A stretch of DNA of 46,710 nt from DASTOB01 sp035720425 (lineage in GTDB: Bacteria; Chloroflexota; Limnocylindria; Limnocylindrales; CSP1-4), in the NCBI GenBank assembly GCA_035720425.1, contig DASTOB010000159.1, forward strand, positions 1 through 46,710, written 5' to 3'. The translations under genes and the position numbers were made by a program. A model generated the notes under the pieces. The model searched no databases. It saw only the letters and a list, made by a program, of their open reading frames with translations, and was not told the DNA's origin. Shown piece by piece: positions 1 to 7,332 of this stretch. Numbering within the stretch: the stretch's first letter is position 1; the number at the start of each line of letters is the position of its first letter.

Positions 1-117
1 GATCGGACGGCGGCCGACGGGTTCCGTCTCGACCTGCCCGCCGGCGACTCCCTGCGATGGGCGCCCGGCGAGACGCACGAGGTGGACCTCGTACGGTACG
101 GAGGGACGGGGGCGTAG
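1..117 (+). CDS. ureB: Urease beta subunit, C-terminal fragment
   Basis: The window opens inside a reading frame ending at TAG 115-117. The visible 38 residues include RLDLPAGDSLRWAPGET and then EVDLVRYGG. This matches the conserved C-terminus of urease beta (RLxIPAGTAVRFEPG, then a VxLVxxGG strand). The beta subunit packs on the alpha subunit in the urea-hydrolysing complex. Only 4 nt separate it from the alpha-like gene that follows, so the two are co-transcribed. The 5' part, and any gamma subunit or UreEFGD accessory genes, lie outside the window. It could also be the tail of a gamma-beta fusion. Confidence 0.85.
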   Translation, partial: DRTAADGFRLDLPAGDSLRWAPGETHEVDLVRYGGTGA

Positions 118-121
118 AAGC

Positions 122-1801
122 GTGCCCGAGCGGTACTCGCGCGCCGAGCACGCGACGCGCCACGGCCCCACGGTCGGCGATCGGATCCGCCTGGGCGACA
201 CGAACCTGTGGATCCGGATCGAGCGCGATCTCACCGATCCCGGCGACCAGGCGCTATGGGGCTACGCGAAGAACTGGCGATCCGGGATGGCCCAGCACGA
301 CCGCGCGACCACCGAGAGCGAGCTCGACACGATCGTCGCGAGCGCGGTCGTGCTGGACCCCCTCCTCGGCGTCGTCAAGGCGGACATCGGGATCAAGGAC
401 GGCCGCATCGTCGGCGTCGGCCGGGCGGGCAATCCGGACATCAGCGACGGGATCGACCTGCCGATCGGGCCGCATACGAACCCGATCATGGCCTACGGCC
501 TCATCGCCACGCCGGGCGCGATCGACAGTCACGTCCACACGATCAGCCCCAATCTCATGCCATCCGCGCTGTCGGCCGGCGTGACGACGCTCATCACGGC
601 GGGATTCGAGGAGCCGCCGTACGTCATGGAGCGGACGCTCCGCGGCCTCGAGGGCTGGCCGGTCAACGTGGGTCTCCAGGCCGGGGCGCGCGACGAGGAC
701 CCGGGCTCGCTCGAGGCGCTGCTGGCCGCCGGCGCGATCGGCTTCAAGATCCACGAGGACTACGGCGCGCACCCGGAGCTCATCGACGCGACCCTCCGCT
801 TCGCAGACGCGCACGACGTGTCGGTCAGCCTCCACACCGACGGCCTGCACGAGTCGGCGGAGCTGGAGGACACCATCGCCGCCATCGCCGGCCGGACCGT
901 CCATGCCTATCATGTCGAGGGCTCCGGCGGCGGCCACGTGCCGGACCTGCTCGGCCTCGTGCGCGAGGCGAACATCATCTGCTCGTCGACGACGCCGACG
1001 ATCCCGTACGGGATCAACGCGACGGCCGAGACGGTCCCGATGATCGTGCTCAACCACGGCGGTTCGTGGGCGGTGCCGGGCGATGTCGCGCTCGCTCGCG
1101 AGCGCGTGCATCCGGCGACGATGGCGGCGGAGGGTCCGCTCCACGAGCTCGGCGCGATCGCGATCGTCAACTCCGACTCGCAGGGCATGGGCCGGATGAT
1201 GGAGACGGTCCGACGGACGATCCAGCTCGCCCACGTCATGAAGGCCTGGGCGGCCGAACCGAACGGGGCGGCCGACACCGACGACAACGAGCGCGTCCTG
1301 CGCTACCTCGCCAAGGTCACGATCGAGCCCGCGATCACCCACGGGATCGCGCACGAGGTCGGATCGCTCACGCCCGGTCGGCTGGCCGACATCGTCCTGT
1401 GGCGTCCGGGGTTCTTCGGTGCAAAGCCGGAGGTCGTCCTCAAGTCCGGCGTGGCGGCCTGGGCGCCGCTCGGCGAGGGCAACGCGACCGTGGAGCGGGC
1501 CGAACCGACGGTCTACGCGCCCGACTGGGGTGGCGTCGGGTTGGCCGCCGCGTCGTTGTCGGTCACGTTCGTCTCCTCGTCGGGCGATCCGGTTTCTCTT
1601 GGGCGCCGGCTCGGGACGGTGCGCCGCCTCGTGCCCGTCGTCGGGTGTCGCGGCCTCACGCGTGCAGACCTCACCCACAACCGCGCCACGCCGGCGATCG
1701 AGATCGATCCCCGCGACGGACGCGTCACCCTCGATGGGCGGGTCCTCGCGGCGTCTCCGGCGGAGGACCTGCCGCTCAACCGCCGCTACTTCCTGCGCTG
1801 A
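122..1801 (+). CDS. ureC: Divergent urease alpha subunit (urea amidohydrolase-like)
   Basis: This 559-residue protein starts at GTG 122, with GGAGGG upstream inside the ureB tail. It is collinear with urease alpha (about 567 aa), the amidohydrolase subunit carrying the dinickel centre. Metal ligands are visible: HVH at 137-139, the lysine to be carbamylated K209 in FKIHED, H211, H238 in LHTD, H264 in HVEGSGGGH, and D352 in NSDSQGMGR. The flap arginine R327 is present. Two departures stand out. The mobile-flap motif VCHH is LNHG here, so the general-acid region has Asn311 where canonical ureases have Cys319, with the His kept at 312. The Gly/Ala/Thr-rich segment after TTL is about ten residues shorter. 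It is a true family member by fold. Whether it hydrolyses urea or another amide is open. Confidence 0.88.
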   Translation: MPERYSRAEHATRHGPTVGDRIRLGDTNLWIRIERDLTDPGDQALWGYAKNWRSGMAQHDRATTESELDTIVASAVVLDPLLGVVKADIGIKDGRIVGVGRAGNPDISDGIDLPIGPHTNPIMAYGLIATPGAIDSHVHTISPNLMPSALSAGVTTLITAGFEEPPYVMERTLRGLEGWPVNVGLQAGARDEDPGSLEALLAAGAIGFKIHEDYGAHPELIDATLRFADAHDVSVSLHTDGLHESAELEDTIAAIAGRTVHAYHVEGSGGGHVPDLLGLVREANIICSSTTPTIPYGINATAETVPMIVLNHGGSWAVPGDVALARERVHPATMAAEGPLHELGAIAIVNSDSQGMGRMMETVRRTIQLAHVMKAWAAEPNGAADTDDNERVLRYLAKVTIEPAITHGIAHEVGSLTPGRLADIVLWRPGFFGAKPEVVLKSGVAAWAPLGEGNATVERAEPTVYAPDWGGVGLAAASLSVTFVSSSGDPVSLGRRLGTVRRLVPVVGCRGLTRADLTHNRATPAIEIDPRDGRVTLDGRVLAASPAEDLPLNRRYFLR

Positions 1802-1842
1802 GGGTCGACTGCCCTACCGGCCGACCGCCGAACCCGGCCGCC

Positions 1843-2895
1843 CTACCAGATGTCCCCGACCGTGAACCCCTTGGGGAACGGGTCGCCTGGGTCGACGACG
1901 TACGAGGCGAAGCCGGTGATCCACGCCGTGCCGGTGAGCGTGGGAATCACCGCCGGCCGATCCCCCACCCGCGCCTCCTCGACGAGCCGGCCGGTGAAGA
2001 CGGTCCCGAGGATCCCCTCGTGGCGGAAGTCCTGCCCGAGAGCGAGCTGCCCCTTGGCGTGCAGGACGGCCATCCGCGCGCACGTCCCGGTCCCGCATGG
2101 GCTCCGGTCGATCGCCCCGGTCCACGTCGATGGTCGGTCCCAGTCGAGCTGCCCGGTCGACACCGTCACGACGTTGCGCATCGCGTTCGCCGGGTCGTGA
2201 GCGGGACCCGAGAGCTGGGCGATCGTGATGCCGGCAAAGCCGGGCTGCTCCGGGTGGACGACGGGGAGCTGCTCGTTCGCCGCCGCCTTGATCATCTCGC
2301 TGATCCGGACGATGTCGCGCCCCTCGTCCGGCGTGAGGTGAAACCCGAACGCCTCCGCGGAGGCGATGACGTATGACATCCCGCCGTACGCGACGTCGAC
2401 GGTCACGGTGCCGAGATGCGGGACCTCGACCGGGGCGTCGAGGTGGGTGGCGAACGCCGGCACGTTGCGGAACGTGACGGCGGTCACCTTCCCGTCCGTG
2501 CAGGCGGCGGTGACGCGGATGAGCCCGGCCGGAGTTTCGAGTGTGAGCTCCGTGACGGGCTCGTGCATCGGGAGCATGCCGGTCTCGAGCAGGACGGTCA
2601 CGACACACATCGTGTTCGTCCCGGACATGCCGGGGTACTCGACCTGTTCCATGATCACGTACCCTGCGTCCGCGGTGGGGTCGGTCGGGGGGAGGATGAG
2701 ATTGCAGTTGGCGGCCGGGTAGCCGCGCGGCTCGCGGAGCATCCGCAGGCGCAGGTCGTCGCCGTGCTCGCGGAGCCAGGCCATCTTGTCGTACATCGAC
2801 GCGCCCGGGACGTCGAGGACGCCGCCGGTGATGACCCGCCCGGGCTCGCCGCCGGCGTGGGCGTCGACCGCCTGGATCATCCGCTCGAACCGCAT
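1843..2895 (-). CDS. Proline racemase family enzyme (hydroxyproline epimerase/dehydratase type)
   Basis: The protein has 350 residues, the usual family length. Members racemise or epimerise proline or hydroxyproline, or dehydrate 3-hydroxyproline, using two catalytic residues on opposite faces of the substrate. The second motif is canonical, DRSPCGTGT with C267 and D263. The first motif, normally MCGH, reads MSGTNT, so the first residue is Ser91. From family knowledge, Ser-Cys pairs occur in members with 4-hydroxyproline epimerase and/or 3-hydroxyproline dehydratase activity, so a plain proline racemase is less likely. The gene lies 37 nt after smpB on the same strand and ends tail-to-tail with ureC. 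The substrate cannot be fixed from sequence. Confidence 0.88.
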   Translation of the reverse strand: MRFERMIQAVDAHAGGEPGRVITGGVLDVPGASMYDKMAWLREHGDDLRLRMLREPRGYPAANCNLILPPTDPTADAGYVIMEQVEYPGMSGTNTMCVVTVLLETGMLPMHEPVTELTLETPAGLIRVTAACTDGKVTAVTFRNVPAFATHLDAPVEVPHLGTVTVDVAYGGMSYVIASAEAFGFHLTPDEGRDIVRISEMIKAAANEQLPVVHPEQPGFAGITIAQLSGPAHDPANAMRNVVTVSTGQLDWDRPSTWTGAIDRSPCGTGTCARMAVLHAKGQLALGQDFRHEGILGTVFTGRLVEEARVGDRPAVIPTLTGTAWITGFASYVVDPGDPFPKGFTVGDIW

Positions 2896-2932
2896 CGGCC
2901 GCTTCCGTTGCCCTCGCCGCCCGAACCGGCCG

Positions 2933-3397
2933 CTATCGGCCGCGCGTCGCGTCGGCCAGCTCGCGCGCGACGTCGCGCCGGGCGTCGCGCTCGGCGATCG
3001 TGCGCCGCCGGTCGTGGAGCTGCTTGCCGCGCGCGAGGCCCAGCTCGACCTTGGCCCGGCCCTTGTCGGTGAGGTACAGGCGGAGCGGCACGATCGTCTG
3101 GCCCTTCGCCTTCGCCCGACCCATGAGCTCGTCGATCTGCCGTCGGTGGAGGAGGAGCTTGCGCATCCGCTTGGGCTCGTGGTTGGTCCGATTGCCCTGG
3201 GCCCACGGCGCGATGTCGGCCCCGATCAGCCACGCCTCGTCGTGCTCGACGCGCGCATAGGCGTCGGACAGATTGACCTTGCCGGCGCGGATCGACTTGA
3301 TCTCGGTGCCGGTCAGGACGAGCCCGGCCTCGAACGTCTCGTCGATGCTGAACTCGTAGCGGGCCTTGCGGTTGAGGGCGATCGTCTTCTCGCCCAT
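2933..3397 (-). CDS. smpB: SsrA-binding protein SmpB
   Basis: This is a 154-residue tmRNA-binding protein for trans-translation rescue of stalled ribosomes. It starts MGEKTIALNRKARYEF and has the family blocks GLVLTGTEIKSIRAGKVNL, then R(T)NHEPKRMRKLLLH, then a basic C-terminal tail after KGRAKVELGLARGK that inserts into the decoding centre. The ATG at 3395-3397 is preceded by GAGAGGAG at good spacing. An upstream in-frame start is possible but would run through the leader hairpin, so I reject it. No tmRNA gene is visible nearby. The gene follows a structured leader with a 15-codon ORF (3519-3566). Confidence 0.95.
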   Translation of the reverse strand: MGEKTIALNRKARYEFSIDETFEAGLVLTGTEIKSIRAGKVNLSDAYARVEHDEAWLIGADIAPWAQGNRTNHEPKRMRKLLLHRRQIDELMGRAKAKGQTIVPLRLYLTDKGRAKVELGLARGKQLHDRRRTIAERDARRDVARELADATRGR

Positions 3398-3458
3398 CGC
3401 GGTGCGACTCCTCTCAGGTGGCATCGGACCGTCGCCGCTGCGGGCGGACCCGAACGCA

Positions 3459-3490
3459 CGAACGCCGGCCCGTGTGCGGACCGGCGTTCG
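3459..3490 (-). terminator. Strong hairpin between leader ORF and smpB
   Basis: CGAACGCCGG (3459-3468) and CCGGCGTTCG (3481-3490) form a 10-bp perfect stem. On the minus-strand RNA it extends by one G-U and two G-C pairs, leaving a loop of about 6 nt. The plus-strand RNA would have a C-A mismatch at the wobble position, so the structure favours minus-strand transcripts. No U-tract follows, so it is either a GC-rich terminator or attenuator, or a structural spacer ahead of smpB. Confidence 0.5.
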
Positions 3491-3518
3491 ATCGCTTACC
3501 CACCCACAGGGTGTCCGC

Positions 3519-3566
3519 TTAGACGGCCATCTCCTGCGAGGTGGTGCAGCTCGTAGGTTCACTCAC
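3519..3566 (-). CDS. Putative 15-aa leader peptide upstream of smpB
   Basis: GTG at 3564-3566 opens MSEPTSCTTSQEMAV followed by TAA. It is preceded, 9 nt away, by GGAGG within AAAGGAGGTGAT (3572-3583), a 12-nt complement of the 16S rRNA tail. The ORF is within a 12-bp hairpin that hides the Shine-Dalgarno. It has its own promoter-like sequence upstream and lies about 120 nt before smpB. I do not recognise the peptide. An alternative reading is a non-coding structured leader in which the ORF is incidental. Confidence 0.45.
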   Translation of the reverse strand: MSEPTSCTTSQEMAV

Positions 3567-3579
3567 TGCACATCACCTC
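3538..3579 (-). promoter_or_regulatory. SD-sequestering hairpin of the leader ORF
   Basis: On the minus-strand RNA, GAGGTG (3579-3574) pairs with CACCTC (3543-3538), and GTGCAG (3571-3566) pairs with CTGCAC (3549-3544). This makes 12 base pairs with one 2-nt bulge (3572-3573) and a 16-nt loop. The 5' arm holds the Shine-Dalgarno and the start codon begins at the loop end. The 3' arm is codons 6-10 of the leader ORF. Ribosome access to the ORF would require opening this stem. Confidence 0.6.
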
Positions 3580-3594
3580 CTTTCGTTCGCGGGA

Positions 3595-3623
3595 ACCGTA
3601 CCCGATGCTCGCGTGGGGCGCAA
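3595..3623 (-). promoter_or_regulatory. Putative sigma70-type promoter for leader ORF/smpB
   Basis: Minus strand: -35 TTGCGC (3618-3623), 17-nt spacer, -10 TACGGT (3595-3600). The predicted start of transcription near 3588 would leave only about 20 nt before the leader ORF start, beginning just upstream of the extended Shine-Dalgarno. Confidence 0.4.
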
Positions 3624-3887
3624 CTGCGATCCTCGACCCTGCCGACGGCGTTGCCCGTCGCCGCCTGGCCCCAGCCCCGGTCAAGCCGCCCAGGTTGGAC
3701 GCCCTCCCTGCCAAACGGTCACGCCACGCATATCGGTCGGCGGTTGGCCGACTGCCCACGCTGAGCCCGGTGCCGGACGCCTGCCAATCGGCCGTGGGGT
3801 AACAGGTTGGCAGGCGCGGTGCCGACGGATGTGCGCCGGGGGACATTCTGGCAGGGAGACCCGGGCAGGAGCGGCCGACTCTCCGCG
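3624..3887. other. Intergenic stretch between ctpA end and the smpB leader
   Basis: Together with the promoter and leader parts this is a gene-free stretch of about 320 bp (3567-3887). It holds an inverted repeat GCCTGCCAA (3779-3787) / TTGGCAGGC (3807-3815) with a 19-nt loop, about 70 nt beyond the ctpA stop, which may be the ctpA terminator. No tRNA-like or tmRNA-like ends were seen. Confidence 0.5.
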
Positions 3888-5345
3888 TCAGGCGGCCCGC
3901 TGCAGGATCACGGCGCTGCCGTCGAGCGCGTCGAGGGCCTCGAGCGCGGCGTCGAGGATCGGATCGTCGCCCTCGGCCGTCGCGAGGTCGACGACCACGT
4001 CCGGCTCGACCCCCACGCGATGGATCCATCGCTTCTCCGGCGTCAGCCACTTCGCGACCGTGAGTCGGAAGCCACCCGCGTCGTTGTCGAGCGGCGTCCA
4101 CTGCTGGACGGTGCCCTTGCCGAACGTCGTCTCGCCGACGAGGATCCCTCGGCCGGTGTCCTGGATCGCGCCGGCGACGATCTCGCTCGCCGACGCGCTG
4201 CCGCGGTCGATGAGCACGGCCAGCTCGATCGACGGGTCCGTGGCCACGCCGCCCTCCTCGGCATCGGTCTCCGTTTGGACGCCCTTGGCGTCCTCCTGCC
4301 AGAAGATCGGCCCGGAGGCGATGAACTGGCTCGCCACGGAACGTGCCGACGTCACGAACCCGCCGGGGTTGCCGCGGAGATCGAGGATGATCTTCGTGAC
4401 CCCGCCGTCGATCGCGTCCCGGAGCGCCGCCTCGACCTCGTCCGCGCCGCCCTCGGAGAAGCCGGCCAGGCGGATGTAGCGGACGGTCCCGTCGGCCAGC
4501 TCCTCGGTCACCACCTCGCGCTGGGTGATGACGTCGCGCACGACCGACAGATCGAACGGCTCGCCGCCGTCGCGGACGATCGTGAGCACGACCGTCGTTC
4601 CCTTCTTGCCGCGGATCCGGTCGCGCGCCTGGTCGATCGTGAGGCCGTCGATCGACGAGCCGTCGACGGCGCTGATGATGTCGCCGGCCTCGATCCCCGC
4701 CTCGAGCGCCGGGGAGCCGTCGAGCGGAGCGATGATGACGAGCCGGCAGTCCGGCCCGAACGTCGAGCAGTCGGTGGCCGTCCCCCCCGCGTCGACCGTC
4801 CCGATCTCCGCCCCGATCCCCTCGAACTGCCCGGAGATGCCTTGGAGCGACTCGCGATACTCCTCGGGGGTGAGATACGACGAGTACGGGTCGTCGAGCG
4901 ACTGGATCATCCCGCGGATCGCGCCCTCGATGAGCGCCTTGTGATCGATCTCGCCGCCCGCGTACCGGTCGACGATCGTCCGGTAGGCATCCCAGAACGG
5001 CTGGAACTCCTCGGTCGCGGTCGGTGGCGTTCCGGGCTGGAGCACCTCCTGGCGCCCGAGCGAGTAGCCGGACATGAACAGGGCCCCGCCGGCGAGGACG
5101 GCGACGAGCGCCGCCGCGATGGTCAGGACCGGGACCCGCGGCGTAGGCGCCCGGGAGACGGGGACGGTCACGACGACCGGTTGGTCGGACGACGGGAGGG
5201 CCGACGACGAGACGGCCGAAGGCGGGACGGCCGACGACGAGACGGCCGGCGGCGACGCGTCGGTCGGGTCGACCGGTTCAGGGGCAGGCTCGGCCGGGTC
5301 GGCGGATTCGGTGCCGACGGGGCGCTCGGGATCGGACGGGAGCAT
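3888..5345 (-). CDS. ctpA: Carboxy-terminal processing peptidase (S41 family)
   Basis: This 485-residue serine protease of the CtpA/Prc family trims C-termini of exported or membrane proteins. It has a Pro/Ser/Ala-rich cytoplasmic N-terminus (1-70), one membrane anchor (about 72-97), a PDZ domain (about 170-265, GIGAEIG, then the substrate loop GDIISAVDG) and the S41 catalytic domain. The Ser-Lys dyad is visible as S385 in GSASASEIVAG and K410 in FGKGTVQ, with the usual 25-residue spacing. NPGG at about 326-329 forms the oxyanion region. It sits after ftsEX in the same direction. That neighbourhood suggests work on the cell envelope at division, possibly processing a peptidoglycan hydrolase or its regulator. 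Confidence 0.93.
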   Translation of the reverse strand: MLPSDPERPVGTESADPAEPAPEPVDPTDASPPAVSSSAVPPSAVSSSALPSSDQPVVVTVPVSRAPTPRVPVLTIAAALVAVLAGGALFMSGYSLGRQEVLQPGTPPTATEEFQPFWDAYRTIVDRYAGGEIDHKALIEGAIRGMIQSLDDPYSSYLTPEEYRESLQGISGQFEGIGAEIGTVDAGGTATDCSTFGPDCRLVIIAPLDGSPALEAGIEAGDIISAVDGSSIDGLTIDQARDRIRGKKGTTVVLTIVRDGGEPFDLSVVRDVITQREVVTEELADGTVRYIRLAGFSEGGADEVEAALRDAIDGGVTKIILDLRGNPGGFVTSARSVASQFIASGPIFWQEDAKGVQTETDAEEGGVATDPSIELAVLIDRGSASASEIVAGAIQDTGRGILVGETTFGKGTVQQWTPLDNDAGGFRLTVAKWLTPEKRWIHRVGVEPDVVVDLATAEGDDPILDAALEALDALDGSAVILQRAA

Positions 5346-5399
5346 GCGGATCGGTCCCTGTTCGTGCTGCGATGGCTCGGCTGGCGCTGGTGGGCGGCA

Positions 5400-5405
5400 A
5401 GACTA
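5400..5405 (-). promoter_or_regulatory. Possible -10 element upstream of ctpA
   Basis: TAGTCT on the minus strand, which would start transcription about 48 nt before the ctpA ATG. No convincing -35 is present. The 168-nt gap between ftsX and ctpA would allow a separate promoter. Confidence 0.25.
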
Positions 5406-5513
5406 CACCGCCTCACCCGATCCTACGTTCGGGCACGACCCTGTGGACCGACCGTGAACGGAACTTCATCGAGCCTTCGCCGGAGCGCCATCCGGACGTC
5501 AGCCCGCGCGCCG

Positions 5514-6398
5514 TCAGCGGATCAGATAGGTCCGCACGGACAGCCACGAGCCAAGGATCCCGAGCCCCACGCCGGCCCCCAGGACCAGGAGGGCGAGCTC
5601 GCGGGCGATGTCCCCGAAGCTGAGCGGCAGGACGCGGAAGAAGTCGACCATGAACCGGCCGATGGGATCCGCCGCCGCGCCGAGCACCCCGAGGGCGGCA
5701 ACCGCCCCGAGCAGGCCGACGAACGCGCCCTCGAAGACGAACGGCCAGCGGATGAACGCGTCGGAGGCCCCGACCAGCCGCATGATCTCGATCTCCTCGG
5801 CCCGCGCGACGACGGCGAGGCGGATCGTATTGACGATGATGAACAGGACGATGATCGCGACGACGATGAGCACGACCGTGCCGGCCGTTCGGAGCACGCT
5901 CGTGACCGTCAGCACGCGTTCGACGAGGTCGTCGATGTTGATGACGTTGCGCACGATCGTCGCCCCGCGCATGACGTCGCCCACCTCGCGAATCCGGGAC
6001 GGGTCCGTAAGCCGGACCTCGAGGCTCGCGTAGAGCGGGTTCGAGTCGAGGTATGGGGTCAGGTCGTCGCGGCCCTGCGAAACCATCCGCTCGCGGAACC
6101 GTTCGAGCGCCTCATCGCGGCTGACGTACGTGGCGGACTCGACCACCGGCATCGCCTCGACGGTCTCGCGGAGTGCGGCGACGTCGTCGGCGTGTGCCGT
6201 CGTCTCGAGGTAGGCCACCACCTGGACCTTCTGCTCCGTGTACTCGAGTCCGGCCAGCAAACCGCTCTGGATGATCCAGAATCCGGCCAGCAGGAGGAGC
6301 ATGAGGACCATCGTGGCCGTGGCCGCGAGGCTCATGAGCGCGTTTCGCCAGAATCCCTGCCAGGCCCGCCGGATGCTGAAGACGACGAACGTGAGCAC
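5514..6398 (-). CDS. ftsX: Cell division ABC permease FtsX
   Basis: This 294-residue protein has the FtsX plan: cytoplasmic N-terminus, membrane segment 1 (about 21-43), an extracellular domain (about 45-168), then three membrane segments (about 171-193, 219-243, 266-288). The cytoplasmic loop contains the coupling motif EEIEIMRLVGAS typical of FtsX and MacB permeases. With FtsE it forms a mechanotransmission complex that activates peptidoglycan hydrolases at the septum. The start is GTG, 3 nt after the ftsE stop. The downstream ctpA may be functionally linked. Confidence 0.95.
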   Translation of the reverse strand: MLTFVVFSIRRAWQGFWRNALMSLAATATMVLMLLLLAGFWIIQSGLLAGLEYTEQKVQVVAYLETTAHADDVAALRETVEAMPVVESATYVSRDEALERFRERMVSQGRDDLTPYLDSNPLYASLEVRLTDPSRIREVGDVMRGATIVRNVINIDDLVERVLTVTSVLRTAGTVVLIVVAIIVLFIIVNTIRLAVVARAEEIEIMRLVGASDAFIRWPFVFEGAFVGLLGAVAALGVLGAAADPIGRFMVDFFRVLPLSFGDIARELALLVLGAGVGLGILGSWLSVRTYLIR

Positions 6399-6401
6399 GG
6401 C

Positions 6402-7184
6402 TCAGTCCTGCCGGTGGTACGCGCCGCCGACCTCGTCGCGAATGACCCGACCGTCCTCGAGGGCGACCACCCGGCGACGGAGCGCGGTGACGACCTCGGC
6501 GTTGTGGGTCGCCATGAGCACGGTGACGCCGAGCTCGTTGATCCGGATCAGCAGCTGCAGGATCTCCCAGCTGATGAGCGGGTCGAGGTTCCCGGTCGGC
6601 TCGTCGGCGATGATGAGCCGCGGGTCGTGGACGAGCGCCCGCGCGATGGCCGTGCGCTGCTGCTCGCCGCCCGACAGCTGTCCGGGGAGCTGGGTCGCCT
6701 GGCCGGTGAGCCCGACGAGGGCGAGGACCCGGTCGACGGCCGGCCGGATGCGCCGGCCCGGGGTTCCGGTCACCTCGAGCGCGAACGCGACGTTCTCCCA
6801 GACGGTCTTGCGCGGGAGCAGCTTGAAGTCCTGGAAGACGATGCCGATCTTGCGCCGCACCTTCGCCACCTGGCGGCGCGGCAGGCGGGCAAGGTCGTCG
6901 CCGTCGAGCACGACCGCGCCGCGCGTCGCCAGCTCATCGCGGATGAGCAGCTTGATGAGGGTCGACTTGCCGGCACCGGACGGGCCGACGAGGAAGACGA
7001 AGTCGCCCTCCGGGATGACGAGGTCCACGTCGCGCAGGGCGACCTTGCCGTTCGGGTACGTCTTCGTGACGTCGTGCAGCACGAGCACCGCGCGCTCGGC
7101 GGTGTCGCGGGTGCCGGCCCGCGACGCATGGGCGCGGCCGGCGAGGCGATCCCGCAGCGTGGCGGTGGTGGGGGCAGCAGTCAC
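6402..7184 (-). CDS. ftsE: Cell division ATP-binding protein FtsE
   Basis: This 260-residue ABC ATPase is the FtsX partner. Visible motifs: Walker A GPSGAGKST (67-75), Q-loop Q118 in VFQDFKLL, signature LSGGEQQR (170-177), Walker B LIIADEP (190-196) and an H-loop in MATHN. About 30 extra residues precede the usual FtsE start (AVLVLHDVTKTYPNG). The real start could therefore be internal, although GTG 7184 is the best upstream start in frame. The ftsE-ftsX pairing with 3-nt spacing supports the call. Confidence 0.95.
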   Translation of the reverse strand: MTAAPTTATLRDRLAGRAHASRAGTRDTAERAVLVLHDVTKTYPNGKVALRDVDLVIPEGDFVFLVGPSGAGKSTLIKLLIRDELATRGAVVLDGDDLARLPRRQVAKVRRKIGIVFQDFKLLPRKTVWENVAFALEVTGTPGRRIRPAVDRVLALVGLTGQATQLPGQLSGGEQQRTAIARALVHDPRLIIADEPTGNLDPLISWEILQLLIRINELGVTVLMATHNAEVVTALRRRVVALEDGRVIRDEVGGAYHRQD

Positions 7185-7280
7185 GAACGGCTCCGCGGTA
7201 CGGGACGGCGACGGGGTCGCCGGATCCAGGTCGGCTCGACTCCGTCCGCGGGCACTGTCGGTGGAGCCACGTCTGCGTCG

Positions 7281-7310
7281 AGGCTACCACCGCCGCACCG
7301 AACCGGGCAA
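7281..7310 (-). promoter_or_regulatory. Putative promoter of ftsEX
   Basis: Minus strand: -35 TTGCCC (7305-7310), 18-nt spacer, -10 TAGCCT (7281-7286). It lies in the 148-nt gap after the GNAT gene and would give a leader of about 90 nt before the ftsE GTG. Confidence 0.35.
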
Positions 7311-7332
7311 ACGCGTTCGACGCCTTGGTCGG

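Noticed and set aside
122..1801. Ordinary functional urease alpha without comment
   Set aside because: The flap Cys is replaced and the adjacent loop shortened, so a routine urease call would overstate certainty.
3572..3584. 16S rRNA 3' end fragment on the plus strand (ATCACCTCCTTTC)
   Set aside because: Identity is confined to the anti-SD tail itself; flanking 16S sequence is absent, so it is better read as a minus-strand Shine-Dalgarno.
3779..3815. Intrinsic terminator of ctpA
   Set aside because: The 9-bp inverted repeat has a 19-nt loop and no U-tract, so it was only noted inside the intergenic entry.
3398..3887. Possible tmRNA (ssrA) next to smpB
   Set aside because: No tRNA-like ends, no TPsiC-type motif and no ALAA-stop tag frame were found on either strand.
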